NCBI RefSeq assembly: GCF_001399455.2 | Contig: NZ_LLEI02000021.1 | Coordinates: 372,001-436,000, forward strand | DNA: 64,000 nucleotides | DNA from: Vibrio bivalvicida | GTDB taxonomy: Bacteria; Pseudomonadota; Gammaproteobacteria; Enterobacterales; Vibrionaceae | Direction: 5' to 3' | Part shown: piece after piece, positions 8,951-18,280 of the stretch | How the letters are laid out: every line of letters starts with the position of its first letter | Numbering within the stretch: position 1 is the first letter of the stretch | Position numbers and translations under genes: made by a program | Notes under the pieces: model-generated | The model's database searches: none | What the model was told of the DNA's origin: nothing | Seen by the model: the letters and a program-made list of their open reading frames with translations, nothing else

Positions 8951-9379
8951 TCACTTTTCTTCCGTTGCTATGATGGCTCGCTTAATGTGCTCAGGAATAG
9001 ACACTTTGACTTGGTTCTTGAAATCGAACATGACACATGTAGCGGTGCCGATAGTGGTTACCTTGCCGATTTTTTTGCTGACGATAACGTACTCCATAGT
9101 AAAGCGATCCTCTTTTAGTTCTGCGACTTTAGAGCCAATGATCAAAGTATCTGGGTAGGTAACTGGGATTTTGTATCGGCAATCAGTATGACCTAATACA
9201 GGGCCTATATGGTGTGTTTTTAAGTCAACGAGCAGTTCAATTTTCTTAAAGTATTCAAGGCGGGCTGTTTCAAAATAGCGAAAGTAAACCGCATTGTTAA
9301 CGTGTTGAAGCGCATCCATTTCCCCCCAAGCGACGGGCACTTCGGTGATGATAGGGTATTCGGCGAGAAACTCTTCCAT
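8951..9379 (-). CDS. acyl-CoA thioesterase, 4HBT hotdog family
   Basis: 142 residues with one hotdog domain. WGEMDALQHVNNAVYFRYFE carries the active-site Asp-x-x-x-His-x-N arrangement of YbgC/4-hydroxybenzoyl-CoA thioesterase relatives. It would hydrolyse short or aromatic acyl-CoAs in the cytoplasm. GGAGGAAG precedes the ATG. Not linked to tol-pal genes, so it is not the ybgC of that operon. Confidence 0.88.
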   Translation of the reverse strand: MEEFLAEYPIITEVPVAWGEMDALQHVNNAVYFRYFETARLEYFKKIELLVDLKTHHIGPVLGHTDCRYKIPVTYPDTLIIGSKVAELKEDRFTMEYVIVSKKIGKVTTIGTATCVMFDFKNQVKVSIPEHIKRAIIATEEK

Positions 9380-9523
9380 GTTCTTCCTCCATTGATATGA
9401 GTAATTAGTCTAAATTGAAAGAAGAACAATGTGTTTTTGATGTTATCAATTTGTGATCGAAATTTAACTTGCGTGGCTAGACCTAGCATCGTGCTAAATC
9501 AATCGCTGGACTCCAGGGGCGCT

Positions 9524-9859
9524 TTAGTTATCGTAAGGAACATCATTTAGCCGCCACATCTTCAATGTATGCGGGGCATCGTCGCACTTTCCAAGCAATA
9601 TTTGGTATTTAGGATCATACGGATCACCAATATAGGTTGTACGAATAAGTTCACCAGTCTTCATATCGACTTGTGTTACCGTTCTACCCTTAAAGTTTTG
9701 CAACAGAATAAACTGCTCACTCTCATAAACGAGCTGTTCTTTGTAGAACCAAAAGGTGTCTTCGGTGTGAAGAAGCTTACATTTTAACGGCAGTGAAGAA
9801 GAGTGTTGCGCTGAGCTTGGGTTGGTCAACAGCAGCACATACAGGAGTAAAGTGCTCAT
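9524..9859 (-). CDS. hypothetical exported protein
   Basis: 111 residues with a short signal peptide (LLLYVLLLTNPSSAQ, cleavage near 18) and two Cys residues in the mature part that could form a disulphide. AAGGA precedes the ATG. The mature part is beta-rich and polar. I do not recognise the family. It lies between the thioesterase and chemoreceptor genes without a clear operon. Confidence 0.65.
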   Translation of the reverse strand: MSTLLLYVLLLTNPSSAQHSSSLPLKCKLLHTEDTFWFYKEQLVYESEQFILLQNFKGRTVTQVDMKTGELIRTTYIGDPYDPKYQILLGKCDDAPHTLKMWRLNDVPYDN

Positions 9860-9944
9860 TTCGTCGTCCTTATCCCACCTAAAAGTTAGATTAAGTATAG
9901 ATAAAGGAGGCTCGTTTGGCTGAGAGTTTTGTCGAGATGAAAAT

Positions 9945-9964
9945 AAAGGGCATTTAAGCCCTTT
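9945..9964 (-). terminator. terminator after chemoreceptor gene
   Basis: AAAGGGC / loop / GCCCTTT stem, followed on the minus strand by a T-rich run; 21 bases after the chemoreceptor stop. Confidence 0.7.
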
Positions 9965-9985
9965 ACTGATAATCGAAATTGGTTG

Positions 9986-11425
9986 TTAAGTTCGATAGCT
10001 TTTTAGAATATCGGCCAACGACACAGATGCTTGTGTTAAATTTGCCACCCCTGCAGAAGATTGCTCAGCAACATTACGAATGGTGTTGGATTGTGAGCGT
10101 ATATCGCTGAGCTCTGAAGCAATATCGTTCGCAACCGCGCTTTGCTCTTCTGCTGATGTGGAGATTTGGATACTCATGTCCATTAATGAACGGGCTGATT
10201 CAGAGATCGATTGAACATCGTTACCAATATCTGCGACCAAGTCGCTACTAGTTTGCGCTTGGCTAACCGTTTGTTCAGTAATCGAGGCGATACTGTGGGT
10301 TTCAGACTGCAGTTTTTCAATCATTGATTGGATCTCTACTGTCGCTGATTGAGTACGACTGGCTAAGGTGCGAACTTCGTCAGCGACCACGGCAAAACCA
10401 CGTCCTTGCTCGCCAGCACGTGCAGCTTCAATTGCTGCGTTCAGAGCAAGTAGATTGGTCTGCTCAGAAATGGCATTGATTGTGGTGATGACCTCATTGA
10501 TTTGAGTAGTGTTGTCGGTGAGGGTAGCGACTGACTCAGAGGCCTTGCCTATGTAATCGGAAAGTCGAGCAATTTCGCTAATAGCCGACTGAACTCGACC
10601 GTGGCTTTGATCAATATGCTCTGCGTCAGTCTCAGTTTGCGATGTAGCTTGCTGAGCAATACTGGTCACTTCTTTTGCTGACGCTGTCATTTCTTCCATC
10701 GCAGTTGCGACAGAGTCGAGTGAAGAATACTGCTGGCTAATCTGAGTCTCGCTCAATTTCATTTCTTGTTCGAAAGATGAAGATGTCTCACTGAGAGTAG
10801 TTGCGTTTTCTTTTACGGTAACAACCAACTCTGTCAGAGTATCCATCGCTTTATCCAGTGCACAGCCGATGGTTCCGAATTCGTCACGGCCAGGGTGGAA
10901 ACCTAAACGCGAAGTTAGGTCACCTTCACCAATACGTTGTGTGGTTGTGTAGAGTACCCAGAGAGCTCCGCCTAAGAAGGTTGCGACCCAGTAACAGAAT
11001 ACGGCAAAAGGTACAGCCCACAGGAAGCTCAAACCAAAGCTAGTGAGGGCCTGAGATTTGAAATCTTTTGCTTGGCTTTTCGCATTGACAACCAGTTGAT
11101 ATGCTTGGCCAGTTGAAGCTTGCCCGGTCACAGTAGCAATGCCGTCTTTGTACTGAGGTGCTTGTACAGAACTTGCCAATGAGATATTTGGTAATTGACT
11201 GATACTTTGTACAGTCCCGACACTTAAAATTCCGTTGAGTTGTTGCTCTGCGGCGTACAGGGTACTTTGCTCAAAAGTGTTCATCTCATGGTAATATCTA
11301 CCACCTGCAAGTGTCGCCACTGTAACTAAGAACAGAGCAAAAATAACCCACATCTTGTCGTTAATAGACATCTTGATAAACAAACGGTCTATCGTTCTAA
11401 ATTCAACTTCTTTCATATCAGGCAT
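9986..11425 (-). CDS. methyl-accepting chemotaxis protein
   Basis: 479 residues. A membrane helix near 27-45 and a second near 130-155 enclose a small periplasmic domain of about 85 residues. A HAMP-like linker follows (about 155-205), then the coiled-coil signalling domain. The hairpin tip is intact: [20 protein letters not shown] and [13 protein letters not shown]. It would relay ligand signals to CheA/CheW. The sensor domain is too small and unlike known types to name a ligand. No C-terminal CheR-docking pentapeptide is present. Confidence 0.93.
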   Translation of the reverse strand: MPDMKEVEFRTIDRLFIKMSINDKMWVIFALFLVTVATLAGGRYYHEMNTFEQSTLYAAEQQLNGILSVGTVQSISQLPNISLASSVQAPQYKDGIATVTGQASTGQAYQLVVNAKSQAKDFKSQALTSFGLSFLWAVPFAVFCYWVATFLGGALWVLYTTTQRIGEGDLTSRLGFHPGRDEFGTIGCALDKAMDTLTELVVTVKENATTLSETSSSFEQEMKLSETQISQQYSSLDSVATAMEEMTASAKEVTSIAQQATSQTETDAEHIDQSHGRVQSAISEIARLSDYIGKASESVATLTDNTTQINEVITTINAISEQTNLLALNAAIEAARAGEQGRGFAVVADEVRTLASRTQSATVEIQSMIEKLQSETHSIASITEQTVSQAQTSSDLVADIGNDVQSISESARSLMDMSIQISTSAEEQSAVANDIASELSDIRSQSNTIRNVAEQSSAGVANLTQASVSLADILKSYRT

Positions 11426-11698
11426 CCTACTCCGTTTATGCCGAATGGCTTATTCGTCATTTTGTAAAAATATGTTTATAAATTTATCGGTCTGAGAGGA
11501 AGAATTATGAGCCTTAAGTCCCACTAATTTGTAATCATCGGGTATATTAATTTGCAAACTGTGAGAAGGATCTGAGTTTGATGACTATTTAACCTGCTAA
11601 CCACAGCGACTAATTCGCTAAATTTACTGGCAAAGCGCTTCTGATTTGAGTTGGTGCCAATTTTGCTTATTTAGAGTGTCTTAAAGCAAGGAGCTATT

Positions 11699-12160
11699 AT
11701 GGAAATAAAAACGGGTCAGTTGGACCACCCCGAAATACGTAAGCTGTTAGAGGAGCACCTAGCAGACATGAATGCAACATCACCTCCTGAAAGTGTCCAT
11801 GCTTTGGATGTGAGTGCTTTACAACATGAAAGCGTGACGTTTTGGAGTGGTTGGACGGAAGGAAAGCTATTAGGATGTGCCGCGATAAAGCGATTGGATG
11901 ATCGCCATGTAGAGATTAAGTCGATGCGCACGTCATGTAAGGCGCGAAACCAAGGTGTCGCTTCGTTTATGTTGAAACACGTACTCGATTTCGTATACGA
12001 AGAGGGGTTTAAACGTATCAGTTTGGAAACGGGCTCGATGGCGTTTTTTACCCCAGCGAGAGCCTTGTACGAGAAGTTTGGCTTTGGCTATTGCGAACCG
12101 TTTGGTGACTATACACCCGATCCCAACAGCCAATATATGACGTTAGAGCTGCGTCGTTAA
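11699..12160 (+). CDS. GNAT-family N-acetyltransferase
   Basis: 153 residues forming one GNAT fold. The acetyl-CoA loop is RNQGVASFML (about 81-90), and ARALYEKFGFGYCEPFGDY near 122-140 is the typical motif B end. AAGGAG precedes the ATG. Members like YsnE/PhnO acetylate small amines, but the substrate is unknown. It overlaps the convergent EamA gene by four bases at the stops. Confidence 0.9.
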   Translation: MEIKTGQLDHPEIRKLLEEHLADMNATSPPESVHALDVSALQHESVTFWSGWTEGKLLGCAAIKRLDDRHVEIKSMRTSCKARNQGVASFMLKHVLDFVYEEGFKRISLETGSMAFFTPARALYEKFGFGYCEPFGDYTPDPNSQYMTLELRR

Positions 12161-13056
12161 TTCTGTTCAACCATTTTGGTGCGTTGGAGAATCTGGCGTG
12201 GTGAAAAGCCTGTCACCATCATGGTGCCACTGAGTACCAACATGGTGCCCACTATGGTGTTCCACCCGATCGGTTCTTCTAATATTAGTGTTCCCCATAG
12301 TATCCCAAAAACGGGTATCAAGAATGTTACCGATAGGGCTGACGCGGCACCTTCGTCTGCGACAAGCTTGAAGTAGAGTAGGTAAGCTGCTCCTGTACAT
12401 ATTACGCCTAGCGCGACAACAGACAACATTTCTTGTTGAGTCGGTTCACCTCTCATGGGAATGAAAGGAAGCAGGGGCAAAATAATTAACACCGCAGCCC
12501 ACATATTGCCATGTGCGTTGTCAAATGCCGCAATTCTGGGCGCGGTTTTAGTGTAGTTTGTCGCTATACCATAGCTAAATGTTGCCAAGATACTAGCGAG
12601 AATTGGGTAGACTGAATCTAGGCCGATATTGATTGCATCCACCCCGACTAAAGTAACGACACCTATAACCCCAACTAGCATTCCAAGACTTGCTCTAGGT
12701 GTCACGATTGCTTTATGCCAAAAGATTCCTATGACGGCTCCCCATATTACAGCGGTTGAGTTCAATACTGACAACGTAGAGGCGTTGAGCGTTTGCGCCG
12801 CATAGGCAAACAGTAGGAAAGGAAGCGCGGTGTTAAACAGCCCAATGATCATGAAATGTTTGAAATGACAGCGGAACGCTAATTTACGCTTTAGATACAG
12901 TGAAACAAACAGCAAACTGATTGCAGCGAATCCAACCCTAAATTCAATTAAGAATGCAGGGCCGAAGGTATTAGCGGCTATGCGCATAAATAGAAACGAG
13001 CCACCCCAAATAGCGGCTAAGCAGATTAAGCGAAGAAAGCTAGCTGTACTCATCAT
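12157..13056 (-). CDS. EamA/DMT-family transporter
   Basis: 299 residues from the first of two adjacent ATG codons (13056/13053), both just after AAGGGA; the frame extends 12 codons further upstream without a ribosome site. About ten membrane helices form two EamA repeats; WGGSFLFMRIA near the N-terminus and GTLILEEPIGW in the second repeat are typical of RhaT/YdcZ-like exporters. Inner-membrane efflux of a metabolite is likely; substrate unknown. It is not closely similar to the EamA protein at 6172. Confidence 0.88.
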   Translation of the reverse strand: MMSTASFLRLICLAAIWGGSFLFMRIAANTFGPAFLIEFRVGFAAISLLFVSLYLKRKLAFRCHFKHFMIIGLFNTALPFLLFAYAAQTLNASTLSVLNSTAVIWGAVIGIFWHKAIVTPRASLGMLVGVIGVVTLVGVDAINIGLDSVYPILASILATFSYGIATNYTKTAPRIAAFDNAHGNMWAAVLIILPLLPFIPMRGEPTQQEMLSVVALGVICTGAAYLLYFKLVADEGAASALSVTFLIPVFGILWGTLILEEPIGWNTIVGTMLVLSGTMMVTGFSPRQILQRTKMVEQN

Positions 13057-13184
13057 TATTCCCTTGTTATTTGTTACGCCAATGTGAAGCAAAGTCAGGG
13101 AATAGGCAATAGTAGAAAGGATTAGAATTCCGGAAGTGGCTAATATTATATATTGTTGAGTAGCCTAAGTAGGTTGAATGCAAC

Positions 13185-13208
13185 AAGCCCAGAGCGAACG
13201 CTGGGCTT
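13185..13208 (-). terminator. terminator after ECF transporter operon
   Basis: AAGCCCAG and CTGGGCTT pair around an 8-base centre, 24 bases after the EcfT stop. An alternative pairing AGCG/CGCT in the centre extends the stem. Confidence 0.75.
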
Positions 13209-13231
13209 TAAATGACTTTTAGAGTGCTATG

Positions 13232-14071
13232 TCAGAACGGATACCAAAATAACTCACTCTCTAAATAACGCTTTACGATCGCCAGTACCACGATTGCTGC
13301 AACCATCACGAGACAAATCTTATCGGTTTTATGCAGTGGCTTAGCGCTATACCAAGTCCGAGTTGCATGTCGGCCAAAGCCGCGCAGAGTCATTGCATTA
13401 GAAATTTCATCAGCACGATCTAGGCTAGAAAAAATCAACGGTCCGAGGATTTTTGCGACATTCTGCATACGCTGGAAAAGAGGTGTGCTTTTAGATATAT
13501 CGAGTCCGCGAGCCTGCTGAGCATGCATGATGTTGACGAAATCATTTTTCACTTCGGGCAAGTATCGCAGGGTCAAACTCACCGCATAAGCAATCTTATA
13601 TGGCACACCAATTCTGTTTAAGCTGGCAGCAAACTCGGTTGGATGGGTAGTAAAAACAAACACCAAAGCAATCGGGAACATACTGAAGTACTTGAGTGTT
13701 ACTGTGACTAAATAAAACAACGTCTCCTGGGTAAGCGAGTAACCACCGGGTAGGGCGAGCAGAACGTTATGGCTGCCGATGAACTCTGAGCCTTGCTTCG
13801 GAGCGAGTAAAAACATAAATAGGGCGTTAAGGAGTAGAACACTCGCCGTTCCGATCAATAAAGGTTTATACACCTTAAAAGGCACTTGAGTGAGTTTAAG
13901 AAGATAAAGGCCAGCTAAAATCAATACACTGATCATGCGCAGATCAAAGGTAGTAAGAACAACCGTGACCCAAGCCATGAATAAAGCAAACTTGGTAATT
14001 CCGTTTAACGCATGTAGCGGAGACTTGGTATCGACATAGCTAATGCCAAACTTCATTTTAGAGGCATTCAT
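13232..14071 (-). CDS. ECF transporter transmembrane protein EcfT
   Basis: 279 residues with about five membrane helices and the cytoplasmic coupling region carrying QQARGLD and a second Ala-Arg-Gly-like LRGFG motif, which dock onto the two ATPases. EcfT couples ATP hydrolysis to the S component during uptake of vitamins or metals. The ATG overlaps the end of the ATPase gene by four bases (ATGA), indicating translational coupling. Last gene of the operon S - A1A2 - T. Confidence 0.92.
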   Translation of the reverse strand: MNASKMKFGISYVDTKSPLHALNGITKFALFMAWVTVVLTTFDLRMISVLILAGLYLLKLTQVPFKVYKPLLIGTASVLLLNALFMFLLAPKQGSEFIGSHNVLLALPGGYSLTQETLFYLVTVTLKYFSMFPIALVFVFTTHPTEFAASLNRIGVPYKIAYAVSLTLRYLPEVKNDFVNIMHAQQARGLDISKSTPLFQRMQNVAKILGPLIFSSLDRADEISNAMTLRGFGRHATRTWYSAKPLHKTDKICLVMVAAIVVLAIVKRYLESELFWYPF

Positions 14072-15753
14072 GCGACATTCTTCTCTTGTTGGATAAAGTA
14101 CTGCATAAAGGCGTTTTTGTTTTCCACCTCTAAACTTTCGGCCAAATCGTAAAGGCTGGTGGTAGTTAGGTTAGCCTTATCTAATAGCTCTGGTTGGGTA
14201 AACACATCGGTCATTGGAGCATCAGCGACGAGCTTGCTGTCTGAAATGACAATCGAGCGGTGGGTATACTCCAGTACTAAATGCATATCATGAGAAATGA
14301 TGATGACGGTAATACCCAATTTTTGGTTGAGCTTGCTGATGAAATCCAGCATCGATGTGTAGTTTCGGTAATCTTGACCCGCCGTTGGCTCATCCAGTAT
14401 CAATAATTGCGGTTCTAACGCGAGAATTGAAGCAATCGTAACTCGCTTTTTCTGCCCGTAGCTGAGCGCTTCGATTGGCCAGTTTCTGTACTTGCTTAGA
14501 CCACATAACTCTAGAGTATCAAGAACTTTCTTTTCGATTTCATGCTCTGTTAAGCCTTGGTTGCGTAGACCAAATGCCACTTCGTCAAAAATCATATGGT
14601 GAGAGATCATATGATTCGGATTTTGCATCACGACCCCCATTTTCTGACTGCGTTCGAAAATGGATAAAGTGGCAATGTCTTGACCTTGAAAAGAGATAGA
14701 GCCTGAATCTTGACTCAATACACCCATGATGAGTTTAGTAATGGTTGACTTACCTGACCCATTCTTACCTAGAATAGAAACGAACTCGCCTTGCTTGATG
14801 TCAAATGAGATATCTTCAAGCGCATTTTTTTCACCGTCGTAAGAATAGGTTAATCCCTGAATGGAAAGCAGAGAGTCGCTGTTCAAACTCGTGTTGATAG
14901 GGCGAGCTTGCCACTCAGAAAATAAGGGCTTGTAAGATTCAACGGGCATTGTGCTCAGGGAAGCACAATGGTTTGCATCTACTGGGCAACGAGCCGCTTT
15001 AAGCGCTGATAAATACAAAGGTTCACGAATACCATGACTGTTTAATAGAGAAGACGAGAGGATTTCGTTTGGTGACATGTCGGCAACGATTTCACCTTGC
15101 TCCATCAAGATCACTCGATCAACGTGTCGATACAGAACATCTTCAAGGCGATGTTCGATGATGATGATGGTTTTGCCTGTCTCTTTATGCAATTGGTCGA
15201 TAATATCAATCGTTTTGCGGCCGGTTTTTGGATCTAGCGCAGCCAGAGGTTCGTCAAACAGCAACGTGTCAACATCATCAATCAAGATTCCAGCTAAAGA
15301 AACACGCTGCTTTTGCCCACCAGATAGATCATGCGGTGAGCGGTCAAGCATGTTTGCCAGTTCAACCATCTTTGCAGTGGACTGTACCAGCGGGTACATA
15401 TCAAGGTTAGATGTCAGCTGGTTTTCCAAGGCAAAGGCGATGTCTTCGCCCACACTGAGTCCAACAAATTGGCTGTCAGTATCTTGTAATACGGTGCCAA
15501 TTTGCTCGGTGTAATGGTGAAGGTCGAGTTGAGAGGCATTTCTATCATTGAAAGATAAGTGCCCCGTAACCTCACCTTTAAATGCATGTGGGATAAGTCC
15601 ATTTAGGCATTGACCAAGGGTAGACTTCCCACTGCCGCTTGGTCCGATAATGACGATTTTCTCTCCTTTCTCTATCCTTAGATTGATATGTTTAAGCGTC
15701 GGTTTATCCAGTGACTCATATCTAAAAGAGAAGTCAGAAAATTCAATGGTCAT
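14068..15753 (-). CDS. ECF transporter ATPase, two fused ABC domains (A1-A2)
   Basis: 561 residues with two complete ABC ATPase domains. The first has Walker A GPSGSGKST near 37, signature LSGGQKQR and Walker B LLFDEPLAALD. The second has Walker A GKNGSGKST near 330, signature LSYGQKKR and LLILDEPTAGQD. ECF importers usually have separate EcfA1 and EcfA2; here they are one polypeptide, as in several proteobacterial ECF systems. It sits six bases after the S-component gene and overlaps ecfT. Cytoplasmic face of the inner membrane. Confidence 0.93.
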   Translation of the reverse strand: MTIEFSDFSFRYESLDKPTLKHINLRIEKGEKIVIIGPSGSGKSTLGQCLNGLIPHAFKGEVTGHLSFNDRNASQLDLHHYTEQIGTVLQDTDSQFVGLSVGEDIAFALENQLTSNLDMYPLVQSTAKMVELANMLDRSPHDLSGGQKQRVSLAGILIDDVDTLLFDEPLAALDPKTGRKTIDIIDQLHKETGKTIIIIEHRLEDVLYRHVDRVILMEQGEIVADMSPNEILSSSLLNSHGIREPLYLSALKAARCPVDANHCASLSTMPVESYKPLFSEWQARPINTSLNSDSLLSIQGLTYSYDGEKNALEDISFDIKQGEFVSILGKNGSGKSTITKLIMGVLSQDSGSISFQGQDIATLSIFERSQKMGVVMQNPNHMISHHMIFDEVAFGLRNQGLTEHEIEKKVLDTLELCGLSKYRNWPIEALSYGQKKRVTIASILALEPQLLILDEPTAGQDYRNYTSMLDFISKLNQKLGITVIIISHDMHLVLEYTHRSIVISDSKLVADAPMTDVFTQPELLDKANLTTTSLYDLAESLEVENKNAFMQYFIQQEKNVA

Positions 15754-15759
15754 TGATGA

Positions 15760-16308
15760 TTAAGCCTCAGTAAGATTACGGCTTTGTTTATTGCGCTTGG
15801 CAACGGATTTTAGAATAAAGTAACCCACCACAGCGATAAGAACCGTGTTGCCCGCCGCGATGATAGAAAGTTGAGTGAATACTTTGGTAAATGGTTCTGC
15901 GTATAAAATGGTATCTAAGAAGGCTGAACAACCGTAACCAATCACGTTGCCCATCAGAGCCAAAACGACAAAAAGAGAGAAGTCTTTCTTACCGAATTGA
16001 CCGCTAGCAAGGCGATTTTGGGTCAAGGTGGGGAAAAGACCCAGAACAAGGCCGACGATACCAGAACCGAGCACCCAAGTTAGCCAAACGCCCCAACCAG
16101 CAAAAAGGTCGGTCACCCAGTGACCAATGAATCCCACTAAAAAACCGACCATAGGGCCAAAAAGGACAGAGAATAATGCGAGGACTGCCATTGCCGGTTT
16201 TAAGGTTGTGTTGGCGAATACAGGAATGCCAAACATCGGTAATCCACCAATACCGTATAAAGCAGCACCGATCGCTATAACTACAACAGTTTTAGCCGTA
16301 AGATTCAT
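15760..16308 (-). CDS. ECF transporter S component (UPF0397 family)
   Basis: 182 residues from ATG 16308, chosen because AAAGGG lies just upstream and the family begins MNLTAKTVV; the frame extends 14 codons further up. About five or six membrane helices, with [20 protein letters not shown] and the glycine-rich [20 protein letters not shown]0397 proteins are often annotated as riboflavin-type S components, but no FMN riboswitch is visible upstream, so the vitamin is uncertain. First gene of the ECF operon. Confidence 0.9.
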   Translation of the reverse strand: MNLTAKTVVVIAIGAALYGIGGLPMFGIPVFANTTLKPAMAVLALFSVLFGPMVGFLVGFIGHWVTDLFAGWGVWLTWVLGSGIVGLVLGLFPTLTQNRLASGQFGKKDFSLFVVLALMGNVIGYGCSAFLDTILYAEPFTKVFTQLSIIAAGNTVLIAVVGYFILKSVAKRNKQSRNLTEA

Positions 16309-16497
16309 AGATAACCCTTTGTCGAAATCTTTAAAGAACTTAGTCAACAAGCGGTTATTTTGGTTGAATTTTATACGCTTGAGACGGTGAGGCGCAGATT
16401 ATACCTGCTAAGTGAAGGCATGGAAAGGTAACAGGCTAGGCGTCTGGATACCTTGTGTGCAAATGGCCAGTTGTAGCCCACTCGACGAGTAAACATT

Positions 16498-16528
16498 GCC
16501 CAAAGAAACCTGTTCTGTCTCTTTGGGC
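16498..16528. terminator. hairpin after HlyD gene, probable terminator
   Basis: GCCCAAAGA and TCTTTGGGC form a 9-bp stem with a 13-base loop, 10 bases after the HlyD-family stop on the minus strand. The T-run is weak. Confidence 0.55.
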
Positions 16529-16538
16529 TAGGGGGGTA

Positions 16539-17669
16539 CTAATGATCTAGATAGAGGTAGTTTTGCCAACTTTTCATACGAATAAGCACTTTACGCATAA
16601 TTGAGACATGGGTGAACTGATCTGAGTACACCGCAACTTCAACCGCAGTACCTAAAGGTAGATGGTAGCCAGAAAGGTCGTCGGTGATCTTCAATTTGGC
16701 AAAAACTCTACCGCTTGTTTTTAGCGCTTCGGTGCCCAGTAACGCGCCTCGAGCTTGAAATTGACTCTCGCCAATAGCGGGCAGTATTTCAATCACTTCA
16801 CCCTTAAACACTTTTCCTGGCAAAGCTCTAAAGAGAAACTCAGCCTTAAAGCCTGGTTGCAAGCGTTGCAGAGAGTTTTGCCTAAAAGCGGCGGTATAGA
16901 AGATCTCTTCAGTATGAACAAAGGTCATGACTGGCGCTAGTGGCAATGGGACAGCCATAACACCTGGTCTTAGAGCCAACTGTGTTGCAAAACCGTCGGT
17001 CGGTGCACGAACGATGGTTTGATCTAAGTTGAACTCTGCTTGGCGCAGTTCTTCAATCAATCGCGCAACTGTAGTGTTTTCACCACCAATCTCTGAGTCG
17101 AGGGCTAATTGAGCTTGTTCGACCTTTGCATTCGCCACATTGACTGAAGATTCCGCCGCTTTGTAGGCTTGACGTCTAGTATCTAGTTGCTGCTCAGTAA
17201 ACGCGCCCTTGTCAAAACCACGTTGGTAACGATCAAACTCTCGCTTAGCTTTATCTCTTTCAGCAACGGCTCTGTTTTTTGCTGCTAAGGCTTCTTGAAG
17301 AGAAGAGTCTAACCCGAGTGCACCTTGACTGGCTTCCTTGATTTGTGCTTTTTTCTTAGCGACCTCAGCTTGATAAGGGATAGGGTCGATGGCAAACAGC
17401 ACATCGCCTTGCTGAAGTTGTTTGTTCGCCTCAACCGGAACTTCAATCACTCGCCCTCGAACTCCCGAAACAATCGGAGTAGTTGAGTAAACCTGATTGC
17501 CGATCTGAGTAAATGGGTGGTTGTAGTTCATTAAAAGAATCAGGGTGCCTATCAGAACGACACCGCCTAACACTGCGGTAGGAACTGTCCATTTATTCAA
17601 AGGAATATTGAAGATTTTAAACACAGTAATACATAACGCCGCGTAAGTCAGGATGAGTAGTAAGTCCAT
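16539..17669 (-). CDS. HlyD-family membrane fusion protein (YiaV-like)
   Basis: 376 residues. An N-terminal anchor (two hydrophobic segments, about 3-47) is followed by the first biotinyl-lipoyl half (VRGRVIEVPVEANKQLQQGD), a coiled-coil hairpin (about 115-215) and the second half (RAPTDGFATQLALRPG), then a beta barrel. It would link an inner-membrane pump to the periplasm/outer membrane. It shares one base with the upstream DUF3302 gene; E. coli yiaV-yiaW show the same pairing. No pump gene is adjacent. Confidence 0.88.
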   Translation of the reverse strand: MDLLLILTYAALCITVFKIFNIPLNKWTVPTAVLGGVVLIGTLILLMNYNHPFTQIGNQVYSTTPIVSGVRGRVIEVPVEANKQLQQGDVLFAIDPIPYQAEVAKKKAQIKEASQGALGLDSSLQEALAAKNRAVAERDKAKREFDRYQRGFDKGAFTEQQLDTRRQAYKAAESSVNVANAKVEQAQLALDSEIGGENTTVARLIEELRQAEFNLDQTIVRAPTDGFATQLALRPGVMAVPLPLAPVMTFVHTEEIFYTAAFRQNSLQRLQPGFKAEFLFRALPGKVFKGEVIEILPAIGESQFQARGALLGTEALKTSGRVFAKLKITDDLSGYHLPLGTAVEVAVYSDQFTHVSIMRKVLIRMKSWQNYLYLDH

Positions 17670-18058
17670 TATTGCTCCTCCTCACTACGATCTGTGTGTA
17701 GATGGACACTTTGTTGCGAGCTAGCGTACTGCTTTAGGTCCAAAACTTCTCTTTGCAGTTGGGTGACTTGATCGATGAGTTCATCGACACGGTGATGGAT
17801 ATCATGTTGTTGTTCTTCAAGTCTTTTGAATCCCCAGCCTCGCTCTTTGCGCCATAAGGTGGCCCATATCCATAAAAATGGCCAAATGGCATGGAGAGTG
17901 AACAGGCTTACCCAACCCGCATAATGTATTGCATCTTGATGAGGATGCTCGCGGTCTTTGGCGATTTCATAAGGGATATCGTGGATCACGATAATGCCGT
18001 AAAAGATAACGAGTGCAACAAAGATCAACAGACCAAGTGCGAAATAATCGAGAAACAT
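17669..18058 (-). CDS. DUF3302 family inner-membrane protein (YiaW-like)
   Basis: 129 residues with membrane helices near 3-25 and 45-68, then a charged helical tail (EEQQHDIHHRVDELIDQVTQLQ) likely to form a coiled coil. The family is the usual partner of YiaV-type HlyD proteins, which agrees with the neighbouring gene. Stop and next start share one base, so the two are translationally coupled. Function unknown. Confidence 0.82.
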   Translation of the reverse strand: MFLDYFALGLLIFVALVIFYGIIVIHDIPYEIAKDREHPHQDAIHYAGWVSLFTLHAIWPFLWIWATLWRKERGWGFKRLEEQQHDIHHRVDELIDQVTQLQREVLDLKQYASSQQSVHLHTDRSEEEQ

Positions 18059-18231
18059 ACCAACAATCCTTGTTCATTGTATTTTATACAGATAATGGTG
18101 CAGTTCTATTCAGTATAGAAATAAAATCAAACAATTAGGTTTCTTTTGCTTGATCTGGCTAGCAATAATGGCAAGGTTCGAAAATCATGGGTGAGGTCAA
18201 TGGCCATCTTCACGATATAGCATAAATAAAA

Positions 18232-18262
18232 AAACGCCTAGAGCTTAGGGCAATAGGCGTTT
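18232..18262 (-). terminator. terminator after TPR-GGDEF gene
   Basis: AAACGCCTA and TAGGCGTTT form a 9-bp stem around 13 bases, followed on the minus strand by a run of T residues. 19 bases after the stop. Confidence 0.85.
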
Positions 18263-18280
18263 CAATTATCTCTTGGCGCT

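Noticed and set aside
15077..15514. 145-codon frame opposite the ECF ATPase
   Set aside because: Ser-rich shadow of the ABC ATPase coding strand.
16309..16538. FMN riboswitch upstream of the ECF S component
   Set aside because: Conserved FMN-element motifs were looked for and not seen.
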